Positions 35,505 to 45,660 are shown, numbered from the stretch's first letter. The stretch: DNA of 64,000 nt from Achromobacter sp. UMC71 (GCF_014170305.1 NZ_LZZT01000036.1:33677-97676), one strand, 5' to 3'. The notes: generated by a model not told the origin, from the letters alone. Program-made: numbers and translations.

Positions 35505-36332
35505 CTACAGCCGTTCGATCATGGCGCGCGCCGCGGCCGGCGCACGTTCCTTGGCGCCATTGATGAAAAACGCAAAGACGTCCTGCGGTTTCGCGCCGCC
35601 GGCGGCCTTGTGCGCGCCGACGCGCGGCAGGTCGGCCGGGTCGCCGCCGCGCGCCCAGGTGCGCAGCCGGTCGGCCCACGCGTCCAGCACCTTGGGCGCG
35701 TAACCGGCCTTGAAGGCGGTGCTGGCGCGCATCAGCCGAGCATAGACAAAGGCGCCGGTGCGATCGGCCAGCGAGGGATAGTCTTCGCTGTCGGTGTAGA
35801 CGGTGGCCGCGCCGTGACGGCGCGCCAGATCCAGGTATTGCTCGCAGGCGAAGCTGGGGTGGCGCACGTCCAGCACGTGGCGCAGCGGCAGGCCGTCGAC
35901 CGCGTCGGGCAGCAGCGCCAGGAAGGCGCCGAAGTCGTCCGGATTGAACACTTTGGTGGGCGCGAACTGCCACACGATCGGGCCCAGCTTGGGGCCGAGT
36001 TCGGCGATGCCGGAATGCACGAATCGGTGGATCGATTCCCCCGCGCCGGCCAGCTCACGGCGGTTGGTGGCGTAGCGCGAGGCTTTGAGCGAAAACACGA
36101 AACCGTCGGGCGTTTCATCGCGCCACTTGGCGAAGGTGGCCGGCTTCTGGCTGCTGTAATAGGTGCCGTTGATTTCGATGGCGGTGAGCTGGCTGCTGGC
36201 GTATTCCAGCTCGCGGGCGTGGGGCAGGCCTTCGGGGTAGAAGGCGCCGCGCCAGGGGGCGTAGGTCCAGCCGCCGATGCCGACCCGGATGGCGGCCGGT
36301 TTGTGCGCCGGTGGCGATTTGCGTAGCGGCAT
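35505..36332 (-). CDS. DUF72 (YecE-like) protein
   Basis: The product is 275 residues of the DUF72/YecE family, a TIM-barrel-like fold. It begins IRVGIGGWTYAPWRGAFYP, with AIEINGTYYSSQKPATFAKW and FSLKASRYATNRREL, then HVLDVRHPSF and VYTDSEDYPSLADRTGAFVY. The family has no settled activity. The ATG at 36332 is preceded by AGGGAGGA on the minus strand; the frame remains open 72 bases further. It is convergent with the gor gene and divergent from a LysE gene. Confidence 0.85.
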   Translation of the reverse strand: MPLRKSPPAHKPAAIRVGIGGWTYAPWRGAFYPEGLPHARELEYASSQLTAIEINGTYYSSQKPATFAKWRDETPDGFVFSLKASRYATNRRELAGAGESIHRFVHSGIAELGPKLGPIVWQFAPTKVFNPDDFGAFLALLPDAVDGLPLRHVLDVRHPSFACEQYLDLARRHGAATVYTDSEDYPSLADRTGAFVYARLMRASTAFKAGYAPKVLDAWADRLRTWARGGDPADLPRVGAHKAAGGAKPQDVFAFFINGAKERAPAAARAMIERL

Positions 36333-36569
36333 GTGCGAGTCCTCCCTGGTAGTGCCCCTCAGCCACTCTATCCCTGTCCGGGCGCGTCTCCCATCCGTCC
36401 ACATTTAAAAGAAGCGGCTGTCAGTGTTTATTCAGCCAGGGTGTTGCCTGGATGCCGCGCCGGCTGCGCGGACCGGCCGCGCCGCGCAAAAATACCGGCT
36501 GTTCCGATACAGATTTCGGATAACGTGCAGAGCATCCCTTCACTGCCGTCCGGCCTGCGCCGGTTCATC

Positions 36570-37202
36570 ATGCCCGACATTGCCAATCTTTTGACTTTCG
36601 CCCTGGTCGCCTTGGGCATGGTGCTCACGCCCGGGCCCAACATGATCTATCTGGTGTCGCGTTCGATCTCGCAGGGCCCCAAGGCCGGGCTGATTTCCTT
36701 GGGCGGCGTGGCGGTGGGTTTCGTGTTCTATGTGCTGTGCGCGGCGTTCGGCATCACGGTGCTGCTGATGGCCGTGCCCTACGCCTATGACGCGCTGCGC
36801 TTTGGCGGCGCGCTATATCTGCTGTACCTGGCCTGGCAGGCGGTGCGCCCGGGCGGCCGTTCGCCCTTCCAGGTGCGCGAGCTGCCGGCCAGCAGCCCGC
36901 GCACGCTGTTCTCGATGGGGCTGGTGACCAATCTGCTTAATCCCAAGGTGGCGGTGATGTACGTGTCGCTGCTGCCGCAGTTCATCCAGCCCGACCACGG
37001 CAGCGTGTTCACACAGTCGCTCGCGCTGGGGTTGACGCAGGTGGCGGTCAGCCTGTCGGTCAACGCCGTCATCGCGATCATGGCCGGGTCCATCGCCGGT
37101 TTCCTGAATGGCCGGCCGCTATGGATGGTGGTGCAGCGCTGGCTGATGGGTACGGTGCTGGCCGGCCTGGCGCTGCGCATGGCGCTGGACTCGCGCCGCT
37201 AG
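36570..37202 (+). CDS. LysE family amino-acid exporter (2)
   Basis: The product is 210 residues with six hydrophobic segments. Signatures are GMVLTPGPNMIYLVSRSISQ and GLVTNLLNPKVAVMYVSLLP. The start ATG at 36570 lacks a strong Shine-Dalgarno; GTG at 36525 is an alternative. It is a member of the RhtB branch of amino-acid exporters. The stop codon TAG runs directly into the palindromic AGGGCCTGT at 37201. Another LysE gene begins 63 bases later on the same strand, and the two are probably cotranscribed. Confidence 0.85.
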   Translation: MPDIANLLTFALVALGMVLTPGPNMIYLVSRSISQGPKAGLISLGGVAVGFVFYVLCAAFGITVLLMAVPYAYDALRFGGALYLLYLAWQAVRPGGRSPFQVRELPASSPRTLFSMGLVTNLLNPKVAVMYVSLLPQFIQPDHGSVFTQSLALGLTQVAVSLSVNAVIAIMAGSIAGFLNGRPLWMVVQRWLMGTVLAGLALRMALDSRR

Positions 37203-37239
37203 GGCCTGTGCAAGGCTGGTTTCGGTGTCAACAGGCCCT
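37201..37239. repeat. 39-bp inverted repeat with ends like the 268-bp element
   Basis: AGGGCCTGT (37201-37209) and ACAGGCCCT (37231-37239) are perfect inverted repeats 21 bases apart, starting within the stop codon of the preceding LysE gene. The right end is AACAGGCCCT, the same ten bases that end the 268-bp element at 38170. It looks like a reduced relative or an internal-deletion form of that element. Lack of a T-tract argues against a canonical terminator. Confidence 0.6.
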
Positions 37240-37265
37240 GGGCCAACCCCTTTTAGGACGCTTCC

Positions 37266-37904
37266 ATGGATTCGCCACCTTCGTATCTGCCCGGCATGCT
37301 GCTGGCCTATTCGGCCTTCGTGCTGGCCACCGTCAGCCCGGGCCCCGCGGTGCTGGCCACGTTGGGCACCGCGATGGGCGCGGGGCGCCGCGCTGGCGTG
37401 ATGCTGGGCCTGGGCGTGGCGATGGGCTCGTGCAGCCTGGGTGTGCTGACCGCGCTGGGCCTGTCGGTGGTGCTGGCGTCCTACGCCGGCGCGTTGATCG
37501 CGATCAAGATCGCCGGCGGCCTGTACCTGCTGTGGCTGGCCTTCAAATCCTTGCGCTCGGCCACCCGCCGCCAGCCGCTGCCGGCGATGGCAGGCGGCGC
37601 GCGCCGTGGCGCGCTCGGGTATTTCGCGCGCGGCTGGGCGGTGCAGATCAGCAACCCCAAGGCCATCCTGGCCTGGATCGCCATCATCTCGCTGGGCTTG
37701 AAGCCCGGCGCGCCGCACTGGGTGGCGCCGGTCATCGTCATCGCCTGCACACTGACGGGCATGGCGTTCTACAGCCTGTGCGCCGTGGTGTTTTCCAGCG
37801 CGGCGATGGCGCGCGGCTACGCCCGTGCGCGCCGCGCGATCGACGGCGTGTTGGGCGTGTTCTTCATGCTGGCCGCCGTCAAGCTGCTGACCAGCAAGGC
37901 CTAG
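37266..37904 (+). CDS. LysE family amino-acid exporter (3)
   Basis: The product is 212 residues with six hydrophobic segments. LATVSPGPAVLATLGTAMGA is at the start, and WAVQISNPKAILAWIAIISL is near residue 125. It diverges clearly from copies 1 and 2. It follows the second LysE gene on the same strand. Its TAG stop codon overlaps the first base of the 268-bp palindromic element. Substrate unknown. Confidence 0.85.
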   Translation: MDSPPSYLPGMLLAYSAFVLATVSPGPAVLATLGTAMGAGRRAGVMLGLGVAMGSCSLGVLTALGLSVVLASYAGALIAIKIAGGLYLLWLAFKSLRSATRRQPLPAMAGGARRGALGYFARGWAVQISNPKAILAWIAIISLGLKPGAPHWVAPVIVIACTLTGMAFYSLCAVVFSSAAMARGYARARRAIDGVLGVFFMLAAVKLLTSKA

Positions 37905-38170
37905 GGCCTGTTCACACTAGAAGGCGCCTCGCATGAGTACCCAAATGAGTGGCTATCAAGGCGCGAAGCGCAGTCGTGGCCGCCCCCCGGCGAGCATTCG
38001 CAACGCTGAGAGGCGCTCATTTGGGTACTCACCCTGCGGGCAGGCCGGTAATCGGGCGCCAGGCGTCGTTGCGCTCACCTTGCGTGGCACAGCCACGCGG
38101 CGGCGACCGCGCCTAGCCTGGCGCCCGATTACCGGCCTGTGCGAGGCGCCTTCTAGTGTGAACAGGCCCT
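37903..38170. repeat. 268-bp composite palindromic element with three nested perfect stems
   Basis: Outer arms of 31 bases at 37903-37933 and 38140-38170 are exact reverse complements (starting AGGGCCTGTTCACACTAG). Directly inside the left arm, 16 bases (37934-37949) pair exactly with 38016-38031. Directly inside the right arm, 24 bases (38116-38139) pair exactly with 38041-38064. The fold is therefore a three-way junction with one trunk and two side arms. The second arm's loop holds a further hairpin, GCGTGGC-ACA-GCCACGC (38082-38098). No protein is credibly encoded. It fills the gap between two convergent genes. A non-autonomous palindromic mobile element is my best guess. Confidence 0.85.
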
Positions 38171-38208
38171 CGCCCGCGCATGGGCCGCGCGCGATGCGCC
38201 GGGCAACG

Positions 38209-39675
38209 TCAGGCCCGCAGCGTCTTCGCCAGTTTTCCCAACTGCTTGACCAGCGCCGGAAAGCGGTCGGCGCTGGTGTTGCCGTAGCCCATCACCAGGC
38301 CATTGTCTTGCGGCTGCGGCGTGACGGCGAAGGTGGACAGCGCGTTGGGATTCATGCCCAGCTTGCGGGCCTGTTCAACAATGGCGCGGTCCGGGATGTC
38401 GGGTGGCAGCCGCACGGTCAGGTGCAGGCCGCTGTGGCCGCCCAGGACCTCGTGGTCCACGCCCAGATGCTGCGCCAGCGCCTCGCGCAGCGCGGCCTGG
38501 CGCTCGCGGTACAGCCGCCGCATGCGGCCCAGGTGGCGCGAAAACTGGCCGTTTTCGATAAAGGCGGCCATGGTCAGCTGTTCCAGCCGGTGGCCGCCGC
38601 GCAGCATTTCCACGATCGACGGCATGGCCGGCCCGGCGATGGCCTGCGGCAGCACCAGGAAGCCCAGGCGCAGGGCAGGGAACATGGTCTTGCTGAAGGT
38701 GCCCACGTACAGCACCGGCGCGTCGGGCAGCAGGCCTTGCATGGCGGCGATGGGCTCGCCCTGGTGGCGGAATTCGCTGTCGTAGTCGTCTTCGATGATC
38801 CAGGCGCCGGCCAGGCGAGCCCGCTCCAGCAGGTCCAGCCGTCGCGCCAGCGACAGCACTGCGCCGGTGGGGTACTGGTGCGTGGGCGTGGTCTGGATCA
38901 GGCGCGGCGCCTGCTTGTCCCAGGCGTCGTCAGCAATGGCGATGCCGTCGGCGTCCACCCGCATGGCCACCACGTTCAGGTCGCCCGCGTGGAAGGCGGC
39001 CTTGGCGCCGCGGTAGCCGGGTTCTTCCAGCCAGGCGGTGTCGCCCGGGTTGGTCAGCAGCTGCACGCACAGGGCCAGCGCGCCTTGCGCCCCTTCGGTG
39101 ATGACGATGCGCTCTGCGTCGCAGCGCACGCCGCGCGACACGCGCAGGTACTGGGCGATGGCTTCGCGCAGCGCGGGTTCACCCACGGGCGGGCCGTAAC
39201 CCAGCGTGGCGGCGGGAGCGGCTTGCAGGGCGCGGTCTTGCGCCCGGCGCCAGGCGTTGAGAGGGAATTGGGTCAGCGCCGGGGTGCCGGGCGTGAGCGG
39301 CAGCGCGCCGTCGTTGGGCGCGCGGGTGGCGACGATGCGCGACAGCCGCTGGGCGGTACGAAACGCGGGGGCCTCGGGAGGCGTGGCCTGCTTGGCCGCG
39401 CTGGCGGCCGCCGCGGACAGGGGCGCGACCCGGGTGCCCTGGCGGTCGGCGATGACGTAGCCTTCGGCGGTTAGTTGCTCGTAGGCGATCAGCACGGTGT
39501 TGCGCGAAATCGCCAGCTCGTCGGCCAGCACGCGCGAGGCGGGCAGCTTGCCGCCCGCCGGCAACTGGCCGGCCAGGATAGCTTGCTTGAGGCGCTGGAT
39601 CAGCTGGCGCTGGCGCGGCAGCGCGCCGGGCCCGCGCGCCAGGGGGCTGGACAACAAGGCGGCACTGTCTATCAT
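38209..39675 (-). CDS. MocR/PdxR-family regulator (GntR HTH plus aminotransferase-like domain)
   Basis: The product is 488 residues. The N-terminal GntR winged helix spans about residues 25-85 (QLPAGGKLPASRVLADELAI, SRNTVLIAYEQL). The rest is a fold-type I aminotransferase-like domain, with the PLP Lys in YVGTFSKTMFPALRLGF. MocR proteins sense PLP or amino acids and control genes nearby. I prefer the ATG at 39675, which leaves an inverted repeat upstream free as operator; ATG 39714 is possible. It is divergent from the GNAT/EamA pair, the likely targets. Confidence 0.85.
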   Translation of the reverse strand: MIDSAALLSSPLARGPGALPRQRQLIQRLKQAILAGQLPAGGKLPASRVLADELAISRNTVLIAYEQLTAEGYVIADRQGTRVAPLSAAAASAAKQATPPEAPAFRTAQRLSRIVATRAPNDGALPLTPGTPALTQFPLNAWRRAQDRALQAAPAATLGYGPPVGEPALREAIAQYLRVSRGVRCDAERIVITEGAQGALALCVQLLTNPGDTAWLEEPGYRGAKAAFHAGDLNVVAMRVDADGIAIADDAWDKQAPRLIQTTPTHQYPTGAVLSLARRLDLLERARLAGAWIIEDDYDSEFRHQGEPIAAMQGLLPDAPVLYVGTFSKTMFPALRLGFLVLPQAIAGPAMPSIVEMLRGGHRLEQLTMAAFIENGQFSRHLGRMRRLYRERQAALREALAQHLGVDHEVLGGHSGLHLTVRLPPDIPDRAIVEQARKLGMNPNALSTFAVTPQPQDNGLVMGYGNTSADRFPALVKQLGKLAKTLRA

Positions 39676-39694
39676 GGCTCTATTAAATTCAGGG

Positions 39695-39722
39695 ATCGTG
39701 GTGCTTTTTATCATGCCACGAT
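39695..39722. promoter_or_regulatory. candidate MocR operator
   Basis: ATCGTGG (39695-39701) and CCACGAT (39716-39722) are perfect inverted repeats 14 bases apart, and a third copy of the core, ATCGTGA, follows at 39729. They lie between the MocR gene and the divergent GNAT gene. Repeated half-sites of this sort are usual for MocR regulators. Confidence 0.45.
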
Positions 39723-39824
39723 TTCGCTATCGTGAGGGCATGTCGGGGCCTGCTTCCATGTGACGGCCCTGCTTGCGTCGCCACCGCGGGCGGCGCTTTC
39801 CAACCTGGATGAGGCTCAGCAAGC

Positions 39825-40549
<725 letters not shown>

Positions 40550-40559
<10 letters not shown>

Positions 40560-41452
40560 TCCCGGTGGCGTTGGCCCTGTTCTGGGGCCTGAACTGGCCG
40601 GCGGTGAAGATCGTGCTGTCGATCTGCCCGCCGTTCACCCTGCGCCTGCTGGGCCTGGGCAGCGGCGCCTTGCTGCTGCTGGCGCTGGCGCGCGCCAAGC
40701 GGCTGCCGCTGCTGCCGCCGCGCGGCTCGTGGCTGGGCATCGTGGTGGGCGGCATCCTGGCCGTGGCGGTGTTCAACCTGGCGGTGGCCTGGGCGCAGCT
40801 CAGCACCAGCACGTCGCGCGCGGCGGTGCTGACCTTCACCATGCCGATGATGTCGGCGCTGCTGGCCTGGCTGGTGCTGGGCGAACGCCTGGACCGCCGC
40901 CGCGGGCTGGCCTTGCTGCTGGGCGGGCTGGGCGTGGCGGTGCTGGCCTGGCCGGTGCTGCGCGCCGTCTTCGGCGAACACGACCTGGCCGCTGCGCGGG
41001 GCCTGGTGTTTCCGCTCACCGCCGCCTTCGGGTGGGCCGCCGGCACGGTCTACCTGAAGCGCTGGCCGGTGGCCGGGCACCGCATCGTGGTGACGGCCTG
41101 GCAACTGGTGGTGGGCGCGGCCTGCGCGCTGGCCGGTGTGCTGCTGGCCGGCGAGTCGTTTCCCGTGCAAGGGTGGGATGGCCGGGTGGCGGCGGCGCTG
41201 ACGTTCCATATCGTGCTGGGCACGGCGGTGGCGTATTGGCTGTGGTTCGTGCTGAGCGAACGGGTCAGCGCCACGGTGGCGGCGCTGACGACGCTGATGG
41301 TGCCGGTGGTGGGCGTGCTGGGCGCGATGGCGCTGGTGGGCGATCGTCCGGCCCCGGCCGATTGGTGGGGCTTTGCGCTGGTGCTGGCGGGGGCGGCGTT
41401 GATCGTGCTGAACCTGGGGGGCAAGAAAAGCCTGGCGCGCGGGGCGGGCTAG
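40550..41452 (+). CDS. EamA-family exporter
   Basis: The product is 300 residues starting at GTG 40550, inside the end of the GNAT gene, with AAAGG just upstream. It has two EamA repeats and ten membrane segments: PVALALFWGLNWPAVKIVLS and, near residue 145, GLVFPLTAAFGWAAGTVYLK. It is an inner-membrane DMT transporter. The tight coupling to GNAT and proximity to a MocR regulator suggest a regulated acetylation/export module. It is convergent with another EamA gene nine bases away. Confidence 0.85.
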
Positions 41453-41461
41453 CACGGCCGT

Positions 41462-42391
41462 TCAGGGTTTGGCCGCGCGCCGCAGTTTTTCGCGCAGCAG
41501 GCCCGCGCCGCTGACCAGCGAGATCCCGGCCAGCACCATCAAGGCGCCCACGACGAAGGCGCCGTCCAGCGGCTCGTCCAGGATCAGCACGCCGAACGAC
41601 ACGCCGAACAGCGGCGTCATGAACGACAGGATCGACAGGCGCGACGCCAGGTAGCGGCGCAGCAGCCAGAACCACGCCAGGTAGCTGGACAGCGCCACCA
41701 CCACCGATTGGAATGCCACGCTGAGCACGGCCGCCTGGGTATAGCGGATGCCGGCGTTGCCCGTTGCCGCGGCATAGCCGAGCAGCAGCACGGCGGCCAC
41801 CGCCATCTGATAGAACAGCGTCTTGGACGGCGCGGCTTCCGACAGCGCGCTGCGGCGGATCGCCACCGTGGTGGCGCCCCACAGCAGCCCGGCCAGCAGG
41901 CCCAGGCCGTCGCCCAGCAGCATGTCGCTGCCGCCGGCTTGCGGACGGCCATTGCCCAGGAACGCCACCGCGATGCCGCCGAACGCCACCGCCACGCCCA
42001 GCCACTGCAGCGGCGTCATGCGCTCTTCGGGCATGCGCCAGTGCAGGCCCAGCGCGGTGAAGATGGGCGCGGTGTACAGGAACACGGACATGTGCGAGGC
42101 GGTGGTGTAGACCAAGCCTTGCGCGACCGCCAGGAATTCCAGGCCGAAGAGCCCGCCCACCAGCAGGCCGGCGCCCAGCGTGCCGTCGCGCAGCGCGCGT
42201 CGGCCTTCGCTGCGCCAGACGAAGACGGCCAGCACCAGCGCGGCGAACGCCGAGCGCAGGCCGACCTGCATGATCGGCGAAATGTCGGCGGCCACCAGCT
42301 TGATGGCGATCTGCTGGAAGCCCCAGCAGATGCACAGCACCAGCATGACGCTGGTGGCCAGCGTGTCCAGCGGACGGCGCAGGGGTGTCAT
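41462..42391 (-). CDS. EamA-family exporter
   Basis: The product is 309 residues with ten membrane segments in two EamA repeats (VMLVLCICWGFQQIAIKLV; LGLLAGLLWGATTVAIRRSA). The ATG at 42391 is 13 bases after the stop of the thioredoxin-family gene on the same strand, so these two are cotranscribed. It is unrelated in detail to the EamA gene it faces. Substrate unknown. Confidence 0.85.
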   Translation of the reverse strand: MTPLRRPLDTLATSVMLVLCICWGFQQIAIKLVAADISPIMQVGLRSAFAALVLAVFVWRSEGRRALRDGTLGAGLLVGGLFGLEFLAVAQGLVYTTASHMSVFLYTAPIFTALGLHWRMPEERMTPLQWLGVAVAFGGIAVAFLGNGRPQAGGSDMLLGDGLGLLAGLLWGATTVAIRRSALSEAAPSKTLFYQMAVAAVLLLGYAAATGNAGIRYTQAAVLSVAFQSVVVALSSYLAWFWLLRRYLASRLSILSFMTPLFGVSFGVLILDEPLDGAFVVGALMVLAGISLVSGAGLLREKLRRAAKP

Positions 42392-42404
42392 GGCGCGCCC
42401 CGGC

Positions 42405-42740
42405 TCAAGGCAGTTCGGCGGGGTAGCTGTCCAGCGCCAGCCCGATCTGTTGGCGCAGGTCCCATTCGGCCAGGGTCGATTGCACCGGGCCGAAGAATGC
42501 GCCGTCGCGCGTGACGAACATGGCGGGCAGGTGGAAGACCTCGTAGCGCTGGACCAGGCCGCCGTTGTCGCCGGCATCGACCCAGCACACGCGTTCGACC
42601 GGCAGGTCCAGCTTGGGCAGCTGTTCGCGCGCGATGCGGCAGGTGCCGCAGGTGCGGCTGTGGAACACCAGCAGGGTCAGCCCGGGGGTGTCCAGCAGGT
42701 AGCGGTCGGCAGTGCTGTCGTTCAGTTCTATCTGTTCCAT
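42405..42740 (-). CDS. thioredoxin family protein
   Basis: The product is 111 residues with a thioredoxin fold: LTLLVFHSRTCGTCRIAREQ contains the active-site CxxC as CGTC, and the cis-Pro is in FHLPAMFVTRDG. The GT dipeptide differs from the classical GP of thioredoxin and changes redox potential in related proteins. There is no signal peptide, so it is cytosolic. It sits between the M20 hydrolase and an EamA exporter in a same-strand series. Confidence 0.85.
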   Translation of the reverse strand: MEQIELNDSTADRYLLDTPGLTLLVFHSRTCGTCRIAREQLPKLDLPVERVCWVDAGDNGGLVQRYEVFHLPAMFVTRDGAFFGPVQSTLAEWDLRQQIGLALDSYPAELP

Positions 42741-42771
42741 GGCGTCAAGAGTGTCCTGGTTGGCGCAAGCG

Positions 42772-44064
42772 TTAACGAGACAGAACCCGGTCCAGTTCCA
42801 GCACCGTCTGATACAGCACGCGGGTGCCGTCCAGCAGCTGGGCGGGTTCGATCCATTCTTCGGGGCAGTGGCTGCGGCCGTTCAGGCAGGGGATGAAGAT
42901 CATGCCGATGGGGCCGGTAGGCGCCATGTAGACCGCATCGTGGCCGGCGCCGCTGGGCAGGCGCATGCTGGCGTAGCCCAGCTGGTCGGCGGCGGCCTTC
43001 ACCGCATCCATCACCAGCGGCGCGCAGTCGGTGGGCTGGGCGCGGCTCAGTTGCGTGAAGCCGGCAGTCAGGCGCAGCGCTTTCAGGTCTTGCTCGACGG
43101 CAGCCATCAACGTTTCGGCAAACGCATCCAGCACCGCGTTGCTGTCGCTGCGCATTTCCAGCGTCAGTTCGACGCGGCCGGGCACGGCGTTGGCGGCGTT
43201 GGGCGTCATGGCCAGCTTGCCGACGGTGGCGACCACGTAGTGCGGATTGCCGCTGGCGGCGCTGGCCTGGCGGCTGGCGGCGTCGATGATGCGGGCCGCG
43301 CCGACCAGGGCGTCGCGGCGGATGTCCATGGGCGTGGTGCCGGCGTGGTCGGGCTGGCCTTCGACCACGATCAGCACGCGGCGGATGCCGACGATGTTGG
43401 TGACCACGCCGATGGGCAACTGGCGGCTTTCCAGCACGGGGCCCTGCTCGATGTGCAGTTCGACAAAGGCCGCGGTGCCGTGGGCGCCGCGCAGGGGCGC
43501 GGTGAGCGCTGCTGGATCGCCGCCGATGCGGGCGATGCCTTGGGCCAGGGTTTCGCCGTCGGCGTTGCACGCGGCCAGCATGTCGGCGCTGAGCTGGCCG
43601 CTGAGCGCGCGGCTGCCGACACAGGAAATGCCATAGTCGCTGGGTTCTTCGGACAGGAAGTCGATGACCTCGAAGTCGTGTTCCAGTTCGATGCCGTGTT
43701 CTTGCAGCGTGTGGGCGACCTCGATGCCGGCTAGCACGCCGATGATGCCGTCAAAGCGTCCGCCGCTGGGCACGGTGTCGCAGTGCGAGCCGGTGGCAAT
43801 CGGCTTGCGAGCGGGGTTGCGGCCGGCGCGGGTGCCGATCAGGTTGCCGCCGGCATCCAGGCGGGTCGTCAGGCCCGCGGCCTCGAATTCGCTGCGCAGC
43901 CACGCGCGCGCTTGCAGGAACAGTGGCGAAAACGCGCGGCGGGTCCAGGGCTGATCGGCCACGGTGAAGCGCGACAGGGTTTCGACGCGGGCCCACAGGC
44001 GTTCGGCGTTCAGGGGCGGAAAGGAGACGGGGGCGGTAGAAGAGGCAGGGGAGGAAGAAGGCAT
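42772..44064 (-). CDS. M20-family Zn amidohydrolase (allantoate / N-carbamoyl-L-amino acid hydrolase type)
   Basis: The product is 430 residues. Metal-binding and active-site motifs are TGSHCDTVPSGGRFDGIIGV, FLSEEPSDYGISCVGSRAL, VELHIEQGPVLE, the dimer-domain EGQPDHAGTTPM and GAGHDAVYMAPTGPIGMIF. These define the AllC/AmaB group, which hydrolyse carbamoyl or ureido amide bonds in the cytosol. Which substrate applies is unclear; no hydantoinase or allantoinase is nearby. I chose ATG 44064; ATG 44097 adds 11 residues, and neither has a good Shine-Dalgarno. Confidence 0.85.
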   Translation of the reverse strand: MPSSSPASSTAPVSFPPLNAERLWARVETLSRFTVADQPWTRRAFSPLFLQARAWLRSEFEAAGLTTRLDAGGNLIGTRAGRNPARKPIATGSHCDTVPSGGRFDGIIGVLAGIEVAHTLQEHGIELEHDFEVIDFLSEEPSDYGISCVGSRALSGQLSADMLAACNADGETLAQGIARIGGDPAALTAPLRGAHGTAAFVELHIEQGPVLESRQLPIGVVTNIVGIRRVLIVVEGQPDHAGTTPMDIRRDALVGAARIIDAASRQASAASGNPHYVVATVGKLAMTPNAANAVPGRVELTLEMRSDSNAVLDAFAETLMAAVEQDLKALRLTAGFTQLSRAQPTDCAPLVMDAVKAAADQLGYASMRLPSGAGHDAVYMAPTGPIGMIFIPCLNGRSHCPEEWIEPAQLLDGTRVLYQTVLELDRVLSR

Positions 44065-44201
44065 GGCGTGAGGCAGGGGACGTTCCGGGAAAAGCATCGG
44101 CGATTATGGCATGCAGGGCAACGCGGACCGGGCGGTGCTGCGACACGATTCGACCCCGCCTGGAGGCGGGAAGAGGGCGGGGCCTCGCGACGAGCGGCGC
44201 A

Positions 44202-45578
44202 TCACGCGGCAACCAGTCCCAGGCGCATGCGCCGGGCCCAGCGTTGCATCATCAGCACGGCGACCACCGCCAGGCCGATCGCCAATCCGCTCCAGATGCC
44301 CACGCCGCGCCAGCCGGCCTGGAAGGCCAGCCAGGCGCCGCAGGGCAAACCCACGCCCCAGTAGCCGATGGCCGCGTACACCATCGGCACGCGGGTATCG
44401 TGCAGACCGCGCAGCATGCCCGCGCCCAGCACTTGCGCGCCGTCCACGATCTGGAACACGGCGGCCACGGCCAGGTAGCTGACCGCGAACGCCAGCACCC
44501 GCGAATTGGCCGGGTCGTGCACATCCATGAACACCGACACCAGCGCATAAGGCACCGTCACCATCAGCAGGGCGGCGATCACCATGGCGCCGATGCCCAG
44601 GCCGAACGCGCTCCAGCCGGCGCGCGTGACGGCCGCGGGGTCGCGCGCGCCCTGGGCGTGGCCGACCCGTACCGTCGCGGCTTGCGCCACGCCGTAGGGA
44701 ATCATGAAGGTGACGCTGGCGATCTGGATGGCGATGGCGTGCGCGGCCAGTTCGGCCTCTCCCAGCCAGCCGATCAGGAAGGCCGCGGCATTGAAGATGG
44801 TGACCTCGAACGCGGTCGCTACCGCGATCGGCAGGCCCAGTTTCCAGAACGCCTTCAGCCGCTTCCAGTCGGGTTCGAACAACTCGCCGAACAGGCGGTA
44901 GCGGCGAAAACGCCGGTCGCGCAGCACCACGATCACCATGCCCAGGAACAGGCACAGGCTGGCCAGCGCGCTGGCCACGCCCGCGCCGATCAGGCCCAGC
45001 GCCGGAAAGCCCAGGTTGCCGAACACCAGCACCCAGTTGCCCAGCACGTTGAACAGGATCGCTCCGACCGCGACGATGAAGGCCCAGCGCGGTTGCTGCA
45101 GCGCGGCCATGAACGAACGCAGTACCAGGAACCCCAGGAAGGGCGGCATGCCCCATAGCAGCGCGCGCAGGTATTCGCCGGCCAGCGCGGCCAGTTCGGG
45201 CGGCTGGCGCAGCAGGATCAGGATGTGTTCGCCATACCAGAGCGCCAGACAGCCCGGCACGGAAATCAGCACGGCGCTCCAGAAGCCCTGGCGCACCGTG
45301 CGGCGCACGTCGCGCACCGAATTGCGCCGCGCGCCTTCGGCTCGGGCGGCCATCGGCGCGGTGGCGCTGACCAGGCCCAGCGCAAAAAAGGCGATGGCCG
45401 AATACAGGTTGGCGCCCAGCGCGCTGGCAGCCAGCGGCTGCGACCCCAGGTGGCCGATGAACATCACGTCCGTCACGGTCATCGCGATCTGGGCAAGATT
45501 GGTCAACACCAGCGGCAGGGCCAGCAGCAAGGTGGCGATGATTTCACGTTTCCAGGCGGCGCGGCGGGCGAGGGGCAT
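44202..45578 (-). CDS. MATE family efflux transporter (NorM-like)
   Basis: The product is 458 residues with 12 hydrophobic segments arranged as two six-helix halves. Family stretches are [20 protein letters not shown] in helix 1, [20 protein letters not shown] after it, and [20 protein letters not shown] in the second half. It exports cationic or aromatic compounds using Na+ or H+. The ATG at 45578 is the first in frame. Same strand as the M20 hydrolase downstream, but with a 137-base gap. Confidence 0.9.
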   Translation of the reverse strand: MPLARRAAWKREIIATLLLALPLVLTNLAQIAMTVTDVMFIGHLGSQPLAASALGANLYSAIAFFALGLVSATAPMAARAEGARRNSVRDVRRTVRQGFWSAVLISVPGCLALWYGEHILILLRQPPELAALAGEYLRALLWGMPPFLGFLVLRSFMAALQQPRWAFIVAVGAILFNVLGNWVLVFGNLGFPALGLIGAGVASALASLCLFLGMVIVVLRDRRFRRYRLFGELFEPDWKRLKAFWKLGLPIAVATAFEVTIFNAAAFLIGWLGEAELAAHAIAIQIASVTFMIPYGVAQAATVRVGHAQGARDPAAVTRAGWSAFGLGIGAMVIAALLMVTVPYALVSVFMDVHDPANSRVLAFAVSYLAVAAVFQIVDGAQVLGAGMLRGLHDTRVPMVYAAIGYWGVGLPCGAWLAFQAGWRGVGIWSGLAIGLAVVAVLMMQRWARRMRLGLVAA

Positions 45579-45660
45579 GCAGGGTCTCTTGTTATTAGAG
45601 ACCGCATCTTAGACGCTGGTCGGGGTTAACCCGAGGATTCCCCCTGCCGCGTCCGGGGCT

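Noticed and set aside
33991..35973. Long minus-strand open frame opposite gor and the DUF72 gene
   Set aside because: Arg/His-rich composition typical of a GC-driven antisense frame; the plus-strand gor gene has all catalytic motifs.
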